DNA of 39,849 nt from Rickettsiales bacterium (GTDB taxonomy: Bacteria > Pseudomonadota > Alphaproteobacteria > Rickettsiales > SXRF01): assembly GCA_005792635.1 (NCBI GenBank), contig SXRF01000123.1, positions 1-39,849 on the forward strand, in the 5' to 3' direction. A model generated the notes under the pieces. It saw nothing but the letters and a program-made list of their open reading frames with translations. It did not search any database and was not told the origin of the DNA. Each line of letters starts with the position of its first letter. Position 1 is the first letter of the stretch. A program made the position numbers and the translations under genes. Below are positions 8,992-18,060 of the stretch, piece by piece.

Positions 8992-9357
8992 TTATCCATT
9001 TATATTTGGTGGAATTCTGGCAACCACGCCTTTTTGCACCACTTCTGGTCGCTCACTGATAGGCGGTCTGCCGTTTGGCGAGTTATTATAGGCTTTTATA
9101 TAGTCAAACAGGGCGGGAATGTCTTTTTCCAGCTTAAAATCGCCAACGATATATGTCCATTTGTCAGGCTCGCTAACCGCCACTGTGCAAGGGCGATTGC
9201 ACACACCAAGGCATTCCACCATCATCAAGTTTATCTTGCTTTTATCCACCTGTTTTTCCACTTCGGCGTAAAATTCCGCGCCTAATTTTTCCTTATTGTC
9301 GCCAAGGCAGGTTACGCAGATGCGGAGGTTAGTTTTGCCACTCATTTTTTTCCCCAA
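8992..9357 (-). CDS. DUF1636 thioredoxin-like ferredoxin associated with cobalamin clusters
   Basis: CVTCLGDNKEKLG...MMVECLGVCNRPCTVAVSEPDKWTYIVGDF; CxxC...CxxxCxxxC pattern, located between cobW and bluB. Confidence 0.8.
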   Translation of the reverse strand: MGKKMSGKTNLRICVTCLGDNKEKLGAEFYAEVEKQVDKSKINLMMVECLGVCNRPCTVAVSEPDKWTYIVGDFKLEKDIPALFDYIKAYNNSPNGRPPISERPEVVQKGVVARIPPNING

Positions 9358-9998
9358 TAATCATTAAACACTAATTCCGCAAACGCAATTTCAGGCAACC
9401 AACCGCTAGTTTTAAGCTCTGGCTCGCTCGCAAAATTTTCCGTGTAACCAACACACAGATAGGCAATTGGTACTATATTTTCTGGAATTTGCAAAATATC
9501 GTGTAAATCCTGCGGTTTTATGATGCTCACCCAGCCAACACCAACGCCCTCCGCCCTTGCCGCCAGCCATAAATTCTGCACGGCGCAAACACTGCTATAT
9601 AAATCCATATCAGGCTGGCAGGTGCGCCCAAGAACTACATCGCCAAAGCGGCTGCGGTCGCAGGTGATGCAGATATTGAGTGCGGATTCCAAAATCCCTT
9701 CCAGCTTCAGTTTGCTATATTCCTCAGCTCGCTCGTCCTTAAACATTTCCTTTGCTTCGCTATTCGCCACTAAAAACGCATCATGAATTTTTTTGCGGAT
9801 TTTAGCCTCACGAATAACCAAAAAATTCCACGGCTGCATATAACCAACCGACGGCGCGTGCGCGGCAGCTAGCAAAATTCGCTGCAAAATTTCATCGGCT
9901 ATAGGCTCACTATTAAATTTTCGCACATCGCGCCTTTGCTCTATTGCGCGGTAGACGGCGGCGCGTTCAACTTCTGAAAATGCGTGATTGCTAGTCAT
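9342..9998 (-). CDS. bluB: 5,6-dimethylbenzimidazole synthase
   Basis: AVYRAIEQRRDVRKFNSEPIADEILQRILLAAAHAPSVGYMQPWNFLVI..., nitroreductase fold, BluB-type. Confidence 0.92.
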   Translation of the reverse strand: MTSNHAFSEVERAAVYRAIEQRRDVRKFNSEPIADEILQRILLAAAHAPSVGYMQPWNFLVIREAKIRKKIHDAFLVANSEAKEMFKDERAEEYSKLKLEGILESALNICITCDRSRFGDVVLGRTCQPDMDLYSSVCAVQNLWLAARAEGVGVGWVSIIKPQDLHDILQIPENIVPIAYLCVGYTENFASEPELKTSGWLPEIAFAELVFNDYWGKK

Positions 9999-10981
9999 TG
10001 CTTGTTTTTACCAGCAACCATTGCTTCGGCAAAAGTTGCCATGTTGTTGAATGTTGCCAGCGCGGCGCGAACCACTGCAAGCGCAACTTGTGCGCCGCTG
10101 CCTTCGCCAAGGCGCATACCCAAATCCAGCAGAGGTTTTTTGCCAAGAAAATCCAGCAGTATTCTATGCCCGCCCTCCACTGACAAATGCCCAGCAAGGC
10201 AGTGCGCCAAAGCATCTTTGTCAGTTAGAGTTAGAGTTGCTGCGGCAGAAGTGACGACAAACCCATCAAGAATTACAGGGATTCGTAGCTCGCGTGCGCG
10301 GTAAATCGCTCCTGCCATTGCCGCCTGTTCCCTTCCGCCAATATGTGCGAGCATAGACATGGTATCGCCAAGTTTTGCGCGGTGGAGAGCTACGGCTCGT
10401 TCTATTACTTGGCTTTTGCGCGAAACGCCCGCGCTATCCACGCCCGTCCCTGCCCCGACGAAATCCACCGCCTTACCACCAACCAGCGCGTAAGCCAGAG
10501 CCGCCGCCACTGTCGTATTACCAATTCCCATTTCACCAATCACCAAAACTTCCGCATCACTTGGCACGCAGTCCACGCCAATCTGAAAAGCCTCCGCGCA
10601 TTCCTCCACACTCATGGCAGGCGCAATCGTAAAATCCTGCGTTGGTTTTTCGAGCGATAGCGGAATAACGCGCAGTGCAGACGGAATGGCTTTGCAAAGC
10701 TGATTAATCGCCGCACCGCCCGCCTCAAAATTCTCCACCATCTGCGCGGTTACTTCAGGTGGAAATGCCGAAACTCCTTGCGCGGTAACGCCGTGATTGC
10801 CCGCAAAAATCAGCGTATAGGCTTTGTCTGCGCGTGGCGCAAGCGTTTCCTGCCAGCCACAAAAAAACGCGGCAATATCCTCCAACCGTCCGAGCGCACC
10901 AAGTGGCTTGGTGAGGCTATCCAGCCTTGCGCGTGCTTTTGCTTCCCATTCCTGCGAAAAACTGGTAAGTGTTTTTTTCAT
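9995..10981 (-). CDS. cobT: nicotinate-nucleotide--dimethylbenzimidazole phosphoribosyltransferase
   Basis: LDSLTKPLGALGRLEDIAAFFCGWQ, IFAGNHGVTAQGVSAFPPEVTAQMV, GEMGIGNTTVAAAL. Confidence 0.95.
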   Translation of the reverse strand: MKKTLTSFSQEWEAKARARLDSLTKPLGALGRLEDIAAFFCGWQETLAPRADKAYTLIFAGNHGVTAQGVSAFPPEVTAQMVENFEAGGAAINQLCKAIPSALRVIPLSLEKPTQDFTIAPAMSVEECAEAFQIGVDCVPSDAEVLVIGEMGIGNTTVAAALAYALVGGKAVDFVGAGTGVDSAGVSRKSQVIERAVALHRAKLGDTMSMLAHIGGREQAAMAGAIYRARELRIPVILDGFVVTSAAATLTLTDKDALAHCLAGHLSVEGGHRILLDFLGKKPLLDLGMRLGEGSGAQVALAVVRAALATFNNMATFAEAMVAGKNKQ

Positions 10982-10986
10982 ATTTC

Positions 10987-11024
10987 TAATCCCTATTCCC
11001 AGTCCCTAGTTCCCAGTCCCTAAC
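10987..11024. repeat. heptanucleotide tandem repeat between cobT and cobS
   Basis: taatccc tattccc agtccct agttccc agtccct aac. Confidence 0.85.
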
Positions 11025-11036
11025 ACCTACAATAAC

Positions 11037-11774
11037 ATGCGCCCTTTACAAGAGTTTTTACTATCATTAAGCTTTTTTACGCGTCTGCCTCTGCCAAAAA
11101 TGGATTTGAGCAAGGCGAGTTTGGCGAGTGCAGCTTGGGCATTTCCGCTAGTTGGTGCGATTATTGGCGCGTTTGGTGCGGTTTGCTATATGTCCGCTAT
11201 ATGGCTTGGCACTTCACATATAATCGCCGCGTGGCTGGCGGTTTTTTCGCAAATATTGCTCACTGGCGGCTTGCATGAGGATGGGCTGGCTGATACCGCC
11301 GACGCTCTGGCGAGTGGTCGCGGTCTTGAAAAACGCTTGGAAATTATGCGTGATAGCCGCATTGGCAGCTACGGCGCAATCGCGCTGATTGTCGCGCTTT
11401 CCCTCCGCGCCAATGCCATTTCTGAACTTACGACAATTTTTGCAGGCTTTTTAATCGCTGGTGCGTGCAGCCGCGCAGCAATTGTTGTTCTCATACGGGC
11501 ATTGCCACCCGCCAGAAAAGACGGCTTGGCAAAAACAGCAGGCAGACCAAGCCTAGAGCGCACGCTCGCCGCAGTTTTATTTGCAATTCTATTTATTATT
11601 ATTTTTTGCGATTTATTCGCCGCCATAAAATTTTCCATCGCGCTGACCGCCACCTGCTTCATAGCCTACACACTCACCAAGAAAAATTTTAGTGGCATAA
11701 CAGGCGACACACTCGGCGCATTTCAGCAACTAATTGAAATTGGGATTTTTATCGCGCTAACGATGGAGATCTAA
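11037..11774 (+). CDS. cobS: adenosylcobinamide-GDP ribazoletransferase
   Basis: FLLSLSFFTRLPLP..., GGLHEDGLADTADALASGRGLEKRLEIMRDSRIGSYG. Confidence 0.95.
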   Translation: MRPLQEFLLSLSFFTRLPLPKMDLSKASLASAAWAFPLVGAIIGAFGAVCYMSAIWLGTSHIIAAWLAVFSQILLTGGLHEDGLADTADALASGRGLEKRLEIMRDSRIGSYGAIALIVALSLRANAISELTTIFAGFLIAGACSRAAIVVLIRALPPARKDGLAKTAGRPSLERTLAAVLFAILFIIIFCDLFAAIKFSIALTATCFIAYTLTKKNFSGITGDTLGAFQQLIEIGIFIALTMEI

Positions 11775-12112
11775 GCTTCTTCGTTTTCAGATGATGCTTC
11801 AGAATTATCATCTTCCATATCATCTTCTTTTTTACCTTTTTTGGCATCTGGCTTCACTTTTACTAGCTTGCCTTTAGCATCGTCCCAAGCATATTGATAA
11901 ACGATGGTTTTAGTGCCAGTGGTCACAATGTCGCCGCTTGCTAATTGCAAAACATCAAAGCCTTTTTGCAACGCGTCTTGAATCAGAGTAGAAGACTGAC
12001 GCAAATAGCGCGGGTCAAGCATCATATTCACCATACCAGCATCATCACTAGTTTTGCGCGGTGCGCTGATAGTTGCAGCAAGTTTTTTAGCAGTCAGATT
12101 AAATTTTCTCAT
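11771..12112 (-). CDS. hypothetical protein with acidic C-terminal tail
   Basis: ORF 11771-12157; likely start MRKFNLTAKKLAATISAP at 12112; ends KKGKKEDDMEDDNSEASSENEEA. Confidence 0.55.
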   Translation of the reverse strand: MRKFNLTAKKLAATISAPRKTSDDAGMVNMMLDPRYLRQSSTLIQDALQKGFDVLQLASGDIVTTGTKTIVYQYAWDDAKGKLVKVKPDAKKGKKEDDMEDDNSEASSENEEA

Positions 12113-12267
12113 TTTATAACATCCACAAGTCAGTTTTTCAAAAACATGGGCAAGCACAGCATATATAGCGTAGATACCCAGTAAATATTCTTACCACGAT
12201 AGATAGGCAATAATACTCCAGATGTCAAGGCAAATAAGCAAAAAATTTACACTTTTTACTCATATTA

Positions 12268-12282
12268 TTAACTATTTATTAA
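12268..12282. promoter_or_regulatory. candidate CtrA-type site TTAA-N7-TTAA
   Basis: ttaactatttattaa; a second TTAACCAT half-site at 12299-12306. Confidence 0.3.
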
Positions 12283-12305
12283 ACTCATCAGGCGACCATT
12301 AACCA

Positions 12306-15300
12306 TTAGCGCAGGATATCATTCAATTGGCTGAGTAATTGGTCAGTTGTTGAAATAACTTTGGTATTTGCCTGATACGCCCTTTGTGCCACGATCATAT
12401 CAGTTAGCTGGTCAGCAAGCTCCACATTGGATTGCTCAAGCGAAGACGCTGCCACTTTGCCAACTCCGCTGCTCCCCGGCTCACGCAAATTCACCTCGCC
12501 AGAATTCGCCGACTGCGCGAACACATTGCCCGAACTGGTAGAAAGCTCATTCGGGTTAGCAAAATCCGCTAGTGGAATTTTATACAGTTTTTGCGTTTGT
12601 CCGTTGCTATAGCTGGCAACAATATAGCCCTCGCCTGTGATAGAAACCCCAGTTAAGTCACCAACTGGCGCACCATTTTGGTTAGCAAAATTCACACGAT
12701 ACGCGCTGTTGAATTGGCTAAGCCCATCAGTTTTACCAATTTGCGTAGCGTTTGGTGTGCCAAATGGCGAACCCGCCGTCCCCCAGTTAAAGGCAAGCGA
12801 ACTAGACGATGCACCATTTGTCCAAGTCACATCGGAGCTAAGCAAACTACTGCTCACGCTTTGCAAGCTACCATCGCCGTTAAAAGTGAGCGAGCCAGTG
12901 GCGATTTGCCCGTTTGGTTTTGAGGTAGTAACTTCGCTAGGCGTTGCCGCATATACCTCCACCTGCCAAGTATTGGCGGCGGATTTGATAAACGCCATGG
13001 TCAAATCATGCCCTGTGCCTAGTGAATCATAGACACGAATTGGGCGGCTGAATTGCGAAACGATACTGCCCGACGCCATGTTCTTGGTAGAGCTGGTCGG
13101 GTCGTAAGCTGGGCCGATAGCCCCTGTTGTCTGTGCGCTATAGGTTGCATTATTGAGCGAATCAACCAAACCAAGCTCGGCAACGATACTACCATAATTG
13201 GTTTGCGGCGTCATGGAAATACCTGTTGGCCCTACGCTTGCCGTGCTGGTTGCCTGCACGCCACTTTTTGCCGTAATGGAGAATGATGTCGCACTAATAA
13301 CTGTAATTTCAAACTTTCCCGACAAATCAGCTGCGTCAATACCAGCATAAGTACCCGCTGCAACCGTTCCCATATCTACGACATCACCAGTAGTAAAAGC
13401 AGGGCTTGGCGAAGAAGGCAGCGTAACCACTATTGTTCCACTCCCGCTTGTTGTAGCAAAAGGCGTTGCACCAAGAGTAATCGCTGAAATGGCTGCATTA
13501 TCAGAAAAAGTAATCGTTCCGAGAGGATCATCAACATTGATTTTAAGCGAAGCAGCGGACAGAGCGTTAGAAACAGTCCCCGTAAGCCCAGAAGAATTAT
13601 TCACCAAATCGGAAAGTCCTGAAAGATTGGAAAAATTATTCGTGCCGACTAGTATATTGGAAAAACCAAGCTCGCGCACCCAATCCAGACCCCATTGTAT
13701 CGGCGTTCCTGCTGTTCCCACCAATGAGCCATTGGCAAAAGTAACCGCCGCATTGGCATCCGTCGCGCCAACATATAAACGATCGCCAGAAATTCTTGCT
13801 GACAAGCCAGTTTTTGCATTAATCGCATCGGCAAGGTTAGTCAGGTTGTTAAACTGCCCGAGCTGTGCATTTGGCGAAGCTGAAGTATAGCTGAAAGTGT
13901 GCGTAACACCGCCAGTGGTAATGGTAAATTGTAACGCCGCCGCACTGAATGAACTCGTTCCCGTGCTGGATAAAAACGGTGTGGTGACATTGCTCGCATC
14001 CATGATATTGCCAGTGGTGGAGAGCCTTGTTGTTGAAAGAACAGTGCCGCCACTACCGCCAGTGGTAGAGCTTGCCGTGCTACTTGTCGTAATACTATAG
14101 TGATCATCGTCAATAACATTAACGATAAATGTGTCATTCAGAACACTAGCAGAAATGCCACCGACTGCCGCCGTATTGCCAGATAAAGTAACCACTTGCC
14201 CATCTACCAACCCATGTGAGGCGTGCCGCACATTAACAACTGCGCTGCCTGAAGTGGTCTTGAACACTCTATCAGTTTGCGTGCCGCTAGCACCACCACC
14301 AGTCACCCCGCCAACAGATGCGCCCGTGGTTGTAGTGATAGTATAGGTATTCGCATCAACCACCGTAACCACATGGGTTGCATTAAGCTCTGACGCGGGA
14401 ATACCATCTGTTAAAGCAAGCCCAGCAAGCGTCACCACATCGCCCGTCGTAAGACCATGCGCGGTTGCCGTAATAGTCACCGTAGTGCTAGACGCTGCAC
14501 CAGTGGTAACAGGGTTAGTAGCCATTGACGCCGCTGATGAAGTAAGCGTTGTCGGCGAGGAAAGAACCGCAAGCCCATTATCACCAATCGCCGTTCCAGA
14601 AATATCAATACTATCAGAAGTGCCAAGAATATTGCGACCATAGGTAAAGCCACCATATTTGAATTCAAAGCTAGAACCCGCGCCAGTAAGTACCGTAAAT
14701 TTATCGCCACGAGTAAGGCTGTTCACGCCACCGGGAACCAAAATATCTTTGCCCTTCACCCCAACATTCGCTGTATGCAAAACATCAGGCGACAAAGTCC
14801 CCGACGCACCAGGGTAAATAACTTCTGATGAGTTCAAATTCGCACCAATAGACACCGCACTGGTGGAAGCCGCCTGCCCTGTTAGATTTTTCACATTCAC
14901 CGTTTTAAGGCTGGTTAAGTTCGCGCTAGAAGTTGTGTTCAAATTCCCCACTTCACCCGGCAGACGACCCTCCCTATCCAGAGGCCAAGCTTGCAAGAAG
15001 AACCCCGCCGAATTTTTGAAATTCCCCGTTGAATCCTGCGTGAATGAGCCAGCACGCGTATAAAACACCTGCCCCAAGCCGTCATTTTGGGCATTGACCA
15101 CAAAAAAGCCATTGCCAGAAATCGCAATATCTGTCGCCGAATCGGTTGACTGCAACAAGCCCTGCTTGCTGACTAGCTGCTGCGTGCCACCAAGAACACC
15201 ACCCGGCGAGAATGAAGAAGTGTTGCCAGACGATGTCACCAAGCTTTCAAACAAGGCGCGGTTGCCCTTATAACCAACAGTATTCACATTGGAAATATTG

Positions 15301-15377
15301 TCGGAAATTTGCCCGATCTTGTTACTCTGCGCCGCAAGCCCTGCCACACCAGAATATAACGCACCGTATAAACTCAT
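12306..15377 (-). CDS. flgE: flagellar hook protein FlgE (greatly enlarged)
   Basis: MSLYGALYSGVAGLAAQSNKIGQISDNISNVNTVGYKG N-terminus and VELADQLTDMIVAQRAYQANTKVISTTDQLLSQLNDILR C-terminus. The ORF track start (15419) runs into a tandem repeat; the better start is Met at 15377. Confidence 0.93.
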   Translation of the reverse strand: MSLYGALYSGVAGLAAQSNKIGQISDNISNVNTVGYKGNRALFESLVTSSGNTSSFSPGGVLGGTQQLVSKQGLLQSTDSATDIAISGNGFFVVNAQNDGLGQVFYTRAGSFTQDSTGNFKNSAGFFLQAWPLDREGRLPGEVGNLNTTSSANLTSLKTVNVKNLTGQAASTSAVSIGANLNSSEVIYPGASGTLSPDVLHTANVGVKGKDILVPGGVNSLTRGDKFTVLTGAGSSFEFKYGGFTYGRNILGTSDSIDISGTAIGDNGLAVLSSPTTLTSSAASMATNPVTTGAASSTTVTITATAHGLTTGDVVTLAGLALTDGIPASELNATHVVTVVDANTYTITTTTGASVGGVTGGGASGTQTDRVFKTTSGSAVVNVRHASHGLVDGQVVTLSGNTAAVGGISASVLNDTFIVNVIDDDHYSITTSSTASSTTGGSGGTVLSTTRLSTTGNIMDASNVTTPFLSSTGTSSFSAAALQFTITTGGVTHTFSYTSASPNAQLGQFNNLTNLADAINAKTGLSARISGDRLYVGATDANAAVTFANGSLVGTAGTPIQWGLDWVRELGFSNILVGTNNFSNLSGLSDLVNNSSGLTGTVSNALSAASLKINVDDPLGTITFSDNAAISAITLGATPFATTSGSGTIVVTLPSSPSPAFTTGDVVDMGTVAAGTYAGIDAADLSGKFEITVISATSFSITAKSGVQATSTASVGPTGISMTPQTNYGSIVAELGLVDSLNNATYSAQTTGAIGPAYDPTSSTKNMASGSIVSQFSRPIRVYDSLGTGHDLTMAFIKSAANTWQVEVYAATPSEVTTSKPNGQIATGSLTFNGDGSLQSVSSSLLSSDVTWTNGASSSSLAFNWGTAGSPFGTPNATQIGKTDGLSQFNSAYRVNFANQNGAPVGDLTGVSITGEGYIVASYSNGQTQKLYKIPLADFANPNELSTSSGNVFAQSANSGEVNLREPGSSGVGKVAASSLEQSNVELADQLTDMIVAQRAYQANTKVISTTDQLLSQLNDILR

Positions 15378-15387
15378 AAATTTCTCC

Positions 15388-15452
15388 GTAGTTCGTAGTT
15401 TGTAGTTCGTAAATCGCAATTCATTTTCTAGTCCTCTAGTCCTCTAGTCCTC
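15388..15452. repeat. heptanucleotide and octanucleotide tandem repeats between flgE and flgD
   Basis: gtagttc gtagttt gtagttc gtaaatc (7 bp), then ctagtcct x3 (8 bp, 15428-15452). Confidence 0.85.
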
Positions 15453-15459
15453 GCTCTTT

Positions 15460-16134
15460 CTATAACGCCGCCCGCACCGAAGTCACCTTGTCCAACGCCA
15501 CTGGAACATCGCCCAGCGAAAGTGTTATCGCGCCGCCGCTGGAATCCACCGAACTCACCACGCCAACCGTTGAAGTTGTCGCTTTTATCGCCGTTCCACC
15601 TGCATCTTTCGCCGTCACTGTCACTTTATATGTCCCGTCCGCTAATTGGTTTCCGTCTTTGTCTTTTCCGTCCCATATTATCTCATTTCTACCAGCAAGT
15701 TTTGTGCCAGCCCCTTGCATTACCAAATTACCCGCCGCATCAGTAATTTTGACCTCAACGCTGTTTGCTTCTTTTTCCAAGTTATAAACCACCGCCGCTT
15801 TGCCATCGGTAAGCACCGCCTTGTCGCCCGCCGTTTCCACCTGTTTTCCAATATAACCAACCACGCTGTTTAGGGTTGTCGTGTTGAACAACCCGATAAG
15901 TTTCTGCAAATTGGTGTTGGTGTTTATCTGTTGCTCAACTTGGCTGAGCGTGGCGATTTGCTGCGTGAGCTGGTTAGTGTCCGTTGGCGCAGACGGATCT
16001 TGATTTTGCAATTGCGTGGTTAGCAGTTTCAAAAAATCCTGATAGTTGGTCTGCGCCTTAGCCGCAGCCGTGTTGCCTTTGTTGGTTATGCTATTGATAT
16101 TATCAGTAGTGCTTGCTGTGCTAGTTATTGCCAT
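15460..16134 (-). CDS. flgD: flagellar hook assembly protein FlgD
   Basis: NYQDFLKLLTTQLQNQDPSAPTDTNQLTQQIATLSQVEQQI..., EIIWDGKDKDGNQLADGTYKVTVTAKD. Confidence 0.92.
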   Translation of the reverse strand: MAITSTASTTDNINSITNKGNTAAAKAQTNYQDFLKLLTTQLQNQDPSAPTDTNQLTQQIATLSQVEQQINTNTNLQKLIGLFNTTTLNSVVGYIGKQVETAGDKAVLTDGKAAVVYNLEKEANSVEVKITDAAGNLVMQGAGTKLAGRNEIIWDGKDKDGNQLADGTYKVTVTAKDAGGTAIKATTSTVGVVSSVDSSGGAITLSLGDVPVALDKVTSVRAAL

Positions 16135-16151
16135 GTTTTTTCTCCTACTAA

Positions 16152-17939
16152 TTAAATACTAATATCCAGACCATCTGGAACGCTAACGCTATAGCTGCGA
16201 ACCACCGCTGCTATCGGCATAATTTCTTCTTCGGGTTGCGACTTGCGATAACTGCTCGCCATTTGTGAATTATTATGCCCCTGCCCGCCATTTTGTTGTT
16301 CTCCGCGCAGATTAAAGCTCAAGCTTCCCGCATCGGTTTTAAGCCCCGCATCCGACAAAGCTTTTTCCAAACCGCGGCTATCGCGCTGCAATAAATCCAG
16401 CGTTTGTTTGTTATCGGCAGTAATGGTAATTCCCGCCTTGCCCTTGCTGTCCACACTCAACTCAATATCCAATTTTCCAAGCTCTTCTGGGTCAAGATGG
16501 ATGGTGATTTTGCTATTGCCATTACCCGCCGCGTTTTTAATATGAAAGCTCACCTGCTCAGCAATCGGCGTATGCGCGGCTTTTGCCACCATGCTGGAAA
16601 AATCCGCCGCCGCTTTGCTGCTTGCTGATTGTGCAGAATTTGCCGATACGCTGCTAATATTAAATTGCGGTTGTTGTTGGTTGCCGCCCTGCCCTGCATT
16701 GCCGCCCGCATTATTTTCCAAACCTGCGCCAGCCTGCACAAAATTTGCCGCGACAATCGCTTGCTGTGTATTATTATTTTGCTGATTAGCCTGCAAAACA
16801 TTAGGAGAAATCAGCGAGCTATTCGCCGCGCCATCAGCAGAAAACACAAAATTTTCTACTGGTTTTTTTTCTGCGTTATTCAGTTGGTTGCCTTGCTGAT
16901 TAGCAGTGATTGCGGCAAGATTTGCCGAGCTGGAAATACTCGCAGTAAAAATCGGCGCGTCTTGCTTTGCTGGCGCATTATCTCCGCCAGAAAGTTTTTC
17001 GCGGAATTTCTGCAAAGCCTCCTTAACCATCGCCACATCACTTTGCAATAGCGGCGCGATTTCGGCAATTTGCGGCAATGCGTTTTGAGCGGGCGCGGTG
17101 GCATCACCAGTCGCTTGCGGCAGTAAATTTTTTAGTGCCGAAAGCTCATCCGCTAGCTGGGTATTAATTGCCGATAGCTGCTGATTTTGCGCCTCGGTAA
17201 GCGGTGCATCGCCAGAACCCGCAGCTTGTAAAAATTTCTGTAATTCCGAAAGCGTATTTTTCAAATCAGCAAAAGTTGCTGGCAAGTCGCCCGCCACCGC
17301 CGCAGGATTTTGCGCTGCATTTGCGCCCGTCACCACAGGATTTTCCGACGGTATATTCTGTGGCAAATTCTGCGCGTTCAACTGGGCAAGAAATGCCGCC
17401 ATAATCGCCAGCAACCCGCTTAAATTATCAGTTTTATCCACAAGCTTTCCCGCAATCTCCTCGGCTGGCGGCGCATCCGCCCCTGCAACATCCGCCACAT
17501 CAGCTTGTTTATTGTCATTTTGCGCGGGTTTCTGCGCCACATTTCTAGCGTCTGGTTTTTTATCATCCGCTGCGTCTTGCTGGCGCGAATTTTCCGTTTG
17601 CGCCTTCTCAACTGGCTTATCACCGCGCGTATTCACCGCAGCACCGCTGGTTTTTTCGTCTGATGGTTTTTTGGATTTTTCAACTGGGTGCGGCGCATCA
17701 CGAAATGCAACAGGCGGCGGAGCATTGCCCGCAACTGGGTCTTGCCCGTCATCTTTTTTATTATTATTTACCGTCTGCGCGCCAGCATTCAACTCGGCAA
17801 TGCCGCCCACCACATCAAGCAACGCCAAAAATTGCCCACCAACTGCAACCTTACCAGCCGCCTGTGCGTCCACCGTTTGCCCCCCAATACCGCCCAGTAA
17901 TGCGCTAATATTCGCCGCCGATAATTGTAAATTCGCCAT
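16152..17939 (-). CDS. fliK: flagellar hook-length control protein FliK
   Basis: C-terminal domain ITIHLDPEELGKLDIELSVDSKGKAGITITADNKQTLDLLQRDSRGLEKALSDAGL; likely start MANLQLSAANISALL at 17939, because the ORF track start overlaps the promoter. Confidence 0.85.
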   Translation of the reverse strand: MANLQLSAANISALLGGIGGQTVDAQAAGKVAVGGQFLALLDVVGGIAELNAGAQTVNNNKKDDGQDPVAGNAPPPVAFRDAPHPVEKSKKPSDEKTSGAAVNTRGDKPVEKAQTENSRQQDAADDKKPDARNVAQKPAQNDNKQADVADVAGADAPPAEEIAGKLVDKTDNLSGLLAIMAAFLAQLNAQNLPQNIPSENPVVTGANAAQNPAAVAGDLPATFADLKNTLSELQKFLQAAGSGDAPLTEAQNQQLSAINTQLADELSALKNLLPQATGDATAPAQNALPQIAEIAPLLQSDVAMVKEALQKFREKLSGGDNAPAKQDAPIFTASISSSANLAAITANQQGNQLNNAEKKPVENFVFSADGAANSSLISPNVLQANQQNNNTQQAIVAANFVQAGAGLENNAGGNAGQGGNQQQPQFNISSVSANSAQSASSKAAADFSSMVAKAAHTPIAEQVSFHIKNAAGNGNSKITIHLDPEELGKLDIELSVDSKGKAGITITADNKQTLDLLQRDSRGLEKALSDAGLKTDAGSLSFNLRGEQQNGGQGHNNSQMASSYRKSQPEEEIMPIAAVVRSYSVSVPDGLDISI

Positions 17940-17975
17940 AAACGCTTCCTTGAAATAGGTTCTCAAGAAATGGTT

Positions 17976-17993
17976 AAGCAAGCCTCGTGCCAA
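17976..17993 (-). promoter_or_regulatory. sigma54 (-24/-12) promoter of fliK-flgD-flgE
   Basis: Minus strand TTGGCACGAGGCTTGCTT matches YTGGCACG-N4-TTGCW; SD-like aagga and ATG (17939) follow. Confidence 0.85.
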
Positions 17994-18060
17994 ATTAAAT
18001 CTTTAGTGGGTTTTTCCAACTACTGGTGCGGACTGGTTTGGCGTTTTATTTGACAAAATG

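Noticed and set aside
10982-11036. Possible cobalamin riboswitch upstream of the cob genes
   Set aside because: The gap is only 55 bp and consists of heptad repeats; no B12-box-like sequence was seen here or upstream of cobM.
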